Assembly (NCBI GenBank): GCA_907164885.2
Contig: OU015496.1
Location: 138,495,034 to 138,559,033 of the forward strand
Reading direction: 5' to 3'
Length of the DNA: 64,000 nucleotides
Source: Dolomedes plantarius
Taxonomy: Eukaryota > Arthropoda > Arachnida > Araneae > Dolomedidae
Every line of letters starts with the position of its first letter. Within the stretch, counting starts at the first letter, position 1. The notes under the pieces are model-generated. The model saw nothing but the letters and a program-made list of their open reading frames with translations. It did not search any database and was not told the DNA's origin. The position numbers and the translations under genes were made by a program. Shown here piece after piece: positions 59,188-64,000 of this stretch.

Positions 59188-59735
59188 ATCATATGCTCTC
59201 GGTAATTATTTCTTTTAAGACAGGAAATGTTGCATTTAACGGAGATAAAATAAATATGTGTCGGTATTCAAGAAAGCTTTAGTGGAAAGATCAGAGCAAA
59301 AACAATATTGCTCATACAACGGTTTCGGCGAGGAATAATAAATCCAGTGATTTTTTGTTCTCTTTTACAATCATAAGCTCTCAGTAATTATTTCTTTTAA
59401 GACAGGAAATGTTGCATTTAACCGAGATAAAATAAATTTATGTCAGCAATCAAGAAAGTTTCATTAAAAAGATCAAATTTTTAAAAAAAAAATTGCTATT
59501 AGATCAGTTTTGACGAGGAATAAATCCAGTAAATTCTCATTCTCTTTTATAATCTTATGATCTCAGTAATTATTCCTTTTTAAGACAGGAAATGTTGCAT
59601 TTAACCGAGATAAAATAAATTCAAGTTTGTATTCAGGGAAAATATCAAAACAAAAACAATATTTCTATTACATCAGTTTCAAGGAGGAATTAATCCAGTG
59701 ATTTCATTTTCTCATTTACAAAAACTAGTTACAAT
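59188..59735. repeat. Tandem array, three units of about 183 bp
   Basis: The landmark 'gacaggaaatgttgcattta' starts near 59219, 59401 and 59585. It is followed by 'cgagataaaataaat' and preceded by 'cagtaattatt'. Units are diverged, with small indels. Confidence 0.88.
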
Positions 59736-60733
59736 ATTGTCTGAACTTATTTGGGATATTGAATGTCTAAAGATGTTCTGGAAAATTGAGAGTTCAATGA
59801 AAAAATATTTCAACTAAGCGTTTATATAAAATATACAGTTAATTTTCTAACTATATCCCTTTAATGATTCTTTGAATAGTACAGGGGTTGCTATGATTTT
59901 TACTCTTAAATCATTTGAGAATGTACTTAAGAGAAAAAACAAAAAAAGGTAATTTTTGATATGAAAGAAATTTTAAGCGTTGTTTTTGTAATGTTTTTTA
60001 CTAAATATATCATTCTCAAATTGCTGGAATAATTAATATTTCTAAACTCTTAAACAGTTTTAGTGTTTTTAATAATTATTTTTCTTCTAATTGTTTAGTC
60101 TAATGTTTCAAATCTGGCATATATCAAGTTGTTGCAGTTCATAGAAATTCAGTTTAATGTTGATTTATCAATATTGAGTGCTGTATATTTTTTATCAACC
60201 TACATGTAGAAAACAAGGATTTACAGTAAATTGTAAAGATTGCTTCGAGTAATTTATTAGACATTATAGTATAAATTATTTGAAAAGTTGGTCATCAAAC
60301 CAAATGCCTCAAAAAGGGGAACAAAGCCACAGTTTGACCACCCCTGGTGTAGTACTTTTACCGTTAAAAGTTTTTATGGACTTATAAGGATTAATAAGTG
60401 CATTTAAAATAGCCCAAGACACTAAGAGATAATTTTATGTTTTATATCTCGCCCAGTGAAAATTTAGACATTCATCAGTCAAATAAAAGTCCCAAGAAAG
60501 ATATGCATTATTTTCTAAGAAAACCTATTGATTCTCAGTTGAATACCTCAATGATACAGTACTCTACGTTTCTAAGAATATTGAAGATTTCCAATACATG
60601 TACTTTTTTTCCTTTTTATATTTTTAAAAGGACTCTGTTCATTTTATGCAGTCCCAAATCTCAAAAAAAATTATATCTGTATAATTTCTGAAACTGCTAA
60701 CCAAAAGTTTCTAAGCCTATTATGGTGACTGAT
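59736..60733. other. Gap, nothing recognised
   Basis: AT-rich. An 84-codon open frame at 60437-60691 lacks known domains. Confidence 0.5.
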
Positions 60734-62210
60734 ACAGAAAACATGTATTGTAACTCCTTTAAGAGGCATGACTGATTCTTCGAAAAATTATTAAAGTGTT
60801 ATTAAAATCACTAGTTTTGAGTTAGAAACTCTCTTTCCATGCAAATGGGAACAATAATACACATCCTTTATTATTTAATGATTGGAATTATTTATCAGTT
60901 GTTTCAACACATTTTGAGTTAATTATTTTGATCAGAAAATTTTCACAGAGCATTGAACTACCTGAATGATACCAGGTAACAGAGTATGGTTATATTATTA
61001 AACGTGCATCACTGTTCTAGTTTTTCAAACGTTCATAATTCTGAATTCAATTTAATGGTAAGATATGGTTGCCATTGAAATAGTAACCATAATGGTAACC
61101 CATCAATGGTAATTGATTGATTATGGTTACCATAAGAAAAGTTCATTAATGCAGATTTTAAAAAATACCGTCAATATCTGTAATAATGATATTTACGAGT
61201 ATCAGGATGATGTGATTTTCCAATAATACGAAACGTTGTTTCTCAAAAACCTGTACAGTAACTCTTTTAAGAGACATGACTGATTCTTCGACAAACTATT
61301 AAAGTGTTATTAAAATTATTAGTTTTGAGTTAGAAACTCTCTTTCCGTGCAAATGTGAACATTAATAGACATCATTGAGTATTTAATGATTGGAGTTATT
61401 TCCCAGTTGTTTCAACATATTTTGAGTGAATTATTTTGATCATAAAATCAGTGTATACAAACTTTCACAGGACAGTGAACTACATGAATGATACCAGGTA
61501 ACAGAGTGCAGTTATATTAGTAAACGTGTATCACGGTGCTAGTTTTTCGGAAGCACATAATTCTGAATTCAATGTAATGGTAAGAAATGGTATTAAATAA
61601 GAAAAGTTCATTAAAGTAGATTTTAAAAAATTCCGTCAATATCTGTAATAATGATATTTATCAGGACGATGTGATTTTCCAATAACGCGAAACGTTGTTT
61701 CTCGAAAACCTGCATCGTAACTCCTTTAAGAGACACGACAGATTCTTCGACAAACTATTAAAGTGTTATTAAAATCATTAATTTTGAGTTAGGAACTCGC
61801 TTTCAGTTCAAATAGGAACAATAATAGACATCATTTAGTATATATTGTTTGGAGTTATCTCCCACTTGTTTCAACATATCTTGTCAATTAGTTTGATCAT
61901 GAAATTTTCACAAGGCAGTGAACTATCCGAATGATATCAGGTAACAGAGTACGGTTATGATATTAGTAAGCATGTTTCATGGTTACAGTTTTTCAAACAC
62001 CCATATCTCTGAATTCAGTGTTATGGTAAGAAACGAAAATAAATTCGAAAAGCTCATTAATGCAGATTAAAATAAAACATTGTTGTCAGTACCTGTAATA
62101 ATGATATTTATCAAACTGTCATGATTTTCTAATAATCCTAAATTTTTAATACCCTATATATATGATCCCTACAAGAAAACAAAAAGAAGTCATTTACCAG
62201 TGCTCTAAGA

Positions 62211-62396
62211 CAGTGATTCTCGACCTTTTCATACCTAAGGACAATTAGATGTCTTAGGAAATCAATGGAGGACCACATATACTAAAATAAATGCAAACCT
62301 GTAGAAGCCTAGGCCGAAAGACCAATATTCCGCGGACCACATGAAAACGTCCTACGGACCACAAGTGGTCCGCCGACCACAGGTTGAGAATCGCTT
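62211..62396. mobile_element. hAT MITE inserted in the satellite array
   Basis: The ends are CAGTGATTCTCGACC and, inverted, AAGCGATTCTCAACC, with a perfect 8-bp duplication CTCTAAGA (62203-62210, 62397-62404). It has an internal GGACCACA-rich subterminal region and is 186 bp. Confidence 0.95.
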
Positions 62397-63517
62397 CTCT
62401 AAGAAAAGAAGAGATTTGTTTCAAAATAATATTGCAGTCGCTTACGTACAGAAATACTTTAAATACAACATATTACATAATAATAATTAACCAAACAAAT
62501 TCATAGGCTGAATATTGGTAATGATAATAGACAAAGGGTAATAATAACAGACATCATTTAAAATTTCATAATTAGAAGTTATTTCCCAATTTTTTCAACA
62601 AATTTTGAGATTATTTTTTTATCATAAAATCAGTGCATTAAAATTTCCACAGTCCTTAGAACTACCTTAATGATACCAGGTAACAAAGCCAGTTAGATTT
62701 GAGAATGTGTATCAAGGTTCTATTTCTCATACTTCTGAATTCAATATAATGATAAGAAATGGAATTAAGTAAGGAAGTTCATTAATGCAAAATTTTAAAA
62801 AATGCTGTCAATATCTGTAATAATGATATTTATTAGGATGATATGATTTTTCAATAATACCAAACGTTGTCTCTCAAAAACCTGTATTGTAACTCCTTTT
62901 CTTCAGCAAACTTTTAAAGTATTACTAAAATCATTAGTTTTGAGTTAGGAATTCACTTTCCGAGCAAATCTGAATAATAATATACATCATTTAATATTTA
63001 ATGATTGGAGTTATTTCCCACTTGTTTAAAAAATTGAATTACGTAGTTTGATCATAAAATTTTCACAAGGCATTCAATTGCTCGAATGATACCAGGTAAC
63101 AGAGTACCGTTATGATATCAGTAAGCATATATATATATCACGGTTACAGTTTTTCAAACACGCATATCTCTGAATTCAGTGTTATGCTAAAAATGAAAAT
63201 AAATTAATGTAGATTACAAAAAAAGGTTGCCATTATAAGTAATTATGATATTTATCACACGTACATGATTTCTAGTAACCCTAAACGTTATTTTTACAGC
63301 ATATAAATGCCTCATATATATGTTCACTCACTATCATCACTCTTTAGAGAAAGCAAAAAGCACTTCATTTACCTGTGTTCTAAGAAACGAAAAGCTTTGT
63401 TTCAGAATAATATTGAAATCTCTTCGGTGCAGAAATGCTTTAAATAAATATGCATAATAAGAATTTAACAAATAAAATAGTCTGATTATTGGTAATAATC
63501 ATATACATCACTTAGAA

Positions 63518-63751
63518 CTTCATTCTATTAAACGGAGGCACTTGTCGCCAAACATTCGCCTATACAACGCCGCAGTTTACTGTCCATTTTATTATAGGGG
63601 CACCATATAGGCGGACAGCATTACCCCCTATGTAGGGACGACACAAACGAAGGCATTTTTCGCGGCGCGGAGCCGGGATTCGATCCGAGCACCCTCAGCA
63701 CCGAAAACCAGCGCGCTGTGCCACAGGGCTGCCACAGGGCTGCCACAAGCC
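63518..63751 (-). mobile_element. tRNA-derived SINE, family 3, copy 3
   Basis: Minus strand: box B GGATCGAATCCCGG, body with 'catagggggtaatgctgtc' and 'cctataataaaatgg'. CACTTAGAA flanks both sides (63509-63517, 63752-63760). The head end carries a short 11-bp tandem duplication (GCCACAGGGCT). It is inserted in the satellite array. Confidence 0.93.
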
Positions 63752-64000
63752 CACTTAGAAGTTCATGATTAGAGTTCTTTCCCACTTGTTTCAACAAATT
63801 TTGTTAATTAGTTTGATCATAAAATTTTCACAAGGCAGGGAACTACCTGAATGATACCAGGTAACAGAGTTCGGTTATGATATTAGTAAGCCTGTATCAT
63901 GGTTACAGTTTTTAAAATGTGCACATCTCTGAATTCAGTGTTATGCTAAGAAATGAAAATAAATTCGAAAAGCTCATTAATGTAGATTTCAAAAAACGTT

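Larger units (their letters stand above)
60734..64000. repeat. Satellite-like array, about 420-550 bp units, running off the window
   Basis: The landmark GGTAACAGAG-like sequence recurs at 60975, 61497, 61940, 62679, 63095 and 63860. After removing the nested MITE and SINE, the spacings are about 522, 443, 545, 416 and 522 bp. Two spacer types can be told apart. Type A contains 'gtaactcctttaagag'; type B contains 'catttacc' and 'gtttcaaaataatattg'. The observed order is A, A, B, A, B. The array continues past 64000. Confidence 0.85.

Noticed and set aside
59188..64000. CRISPR-like array
   Set aside because: Units are 180-550 bp and diverged along their whole length, with no short constant repeats and unique spacers, and the sequence is eukaryotic.

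Overview
This window reads as non-coding, AT-rich DNA from an animal nuclear genome, most likely an arachnid or another arthropod. The evidence is a dense mixture of decayed Tc1/mariner, hAT, piggyBac and Helitron DNA transposons, several tRNA-derived SINE families, long (TA)n tracts and satellite arrays. The spider/arachnid placement is an inference from the repeat repertoire (DUF4817-type Tc1 relatives, box A/B SINEs with AAC tails) and is not proven. I see no convincing host gene. Every coding segment I can recognise belongs to a transposase or Helitron helicase, and all of them are broken.

Layout. 87-4208: a hAT-type element split by a SINE, a Tc1 element and a solo LTR. 4940-12376: a solo LTR, then a 210-230 bp satellite array interrupted by a second solo LTR and by a piggyBac element that itself carries a hAT MITE. 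12.7-16 kb: degenerate local duplications and a SINE. 16059-17493: another solo LTR. 19081-22723: a Tc1 pseudo-element and a DD41D mariner relative, then a SINE. 25.9-31.5 kb: a SINE and two TA-targeting transposons embedded in (TA)n tracts, plus a long foldback. 35.3-36.9 kb: a putative DNA transposon. 38.4 kb: a hAT MITE. 40.0-43.1 kb: a hAT pseudogene containing a SINE, next to a second hAT that contains another SINE. 44.2-50.0 kb: three more TA-targeting elements in (TA)n tracts, with SINEs. 53.4-54.5 kb: an internally deleted Helitron. 56.7-58.1 kb: a hAT carrying a pogo-like MITE. 59.2-59.7 and 60.7-64.0 kb: tandem repeat arrays, the second running off the window edge.

For about fifteen insertions the target-site duplications can be read directly (8 bp for hAT, TA for Tc1/mariner, TTAA for piggyBac, 5 bp for LTRs, 9-13 bp for SINEs). 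Element boundaries and the relative order of insertions are therefore well supported. The gene-free stretches between elements are AT-rich and show nothing I can name. I do not see a new biological system. The most interesting signals are the repeated occupation of (TA)n tracts by unrelated TA-targeting transposons, the identical ATATC duplications around two solo LTRs of one family, and the multi-layer nests.
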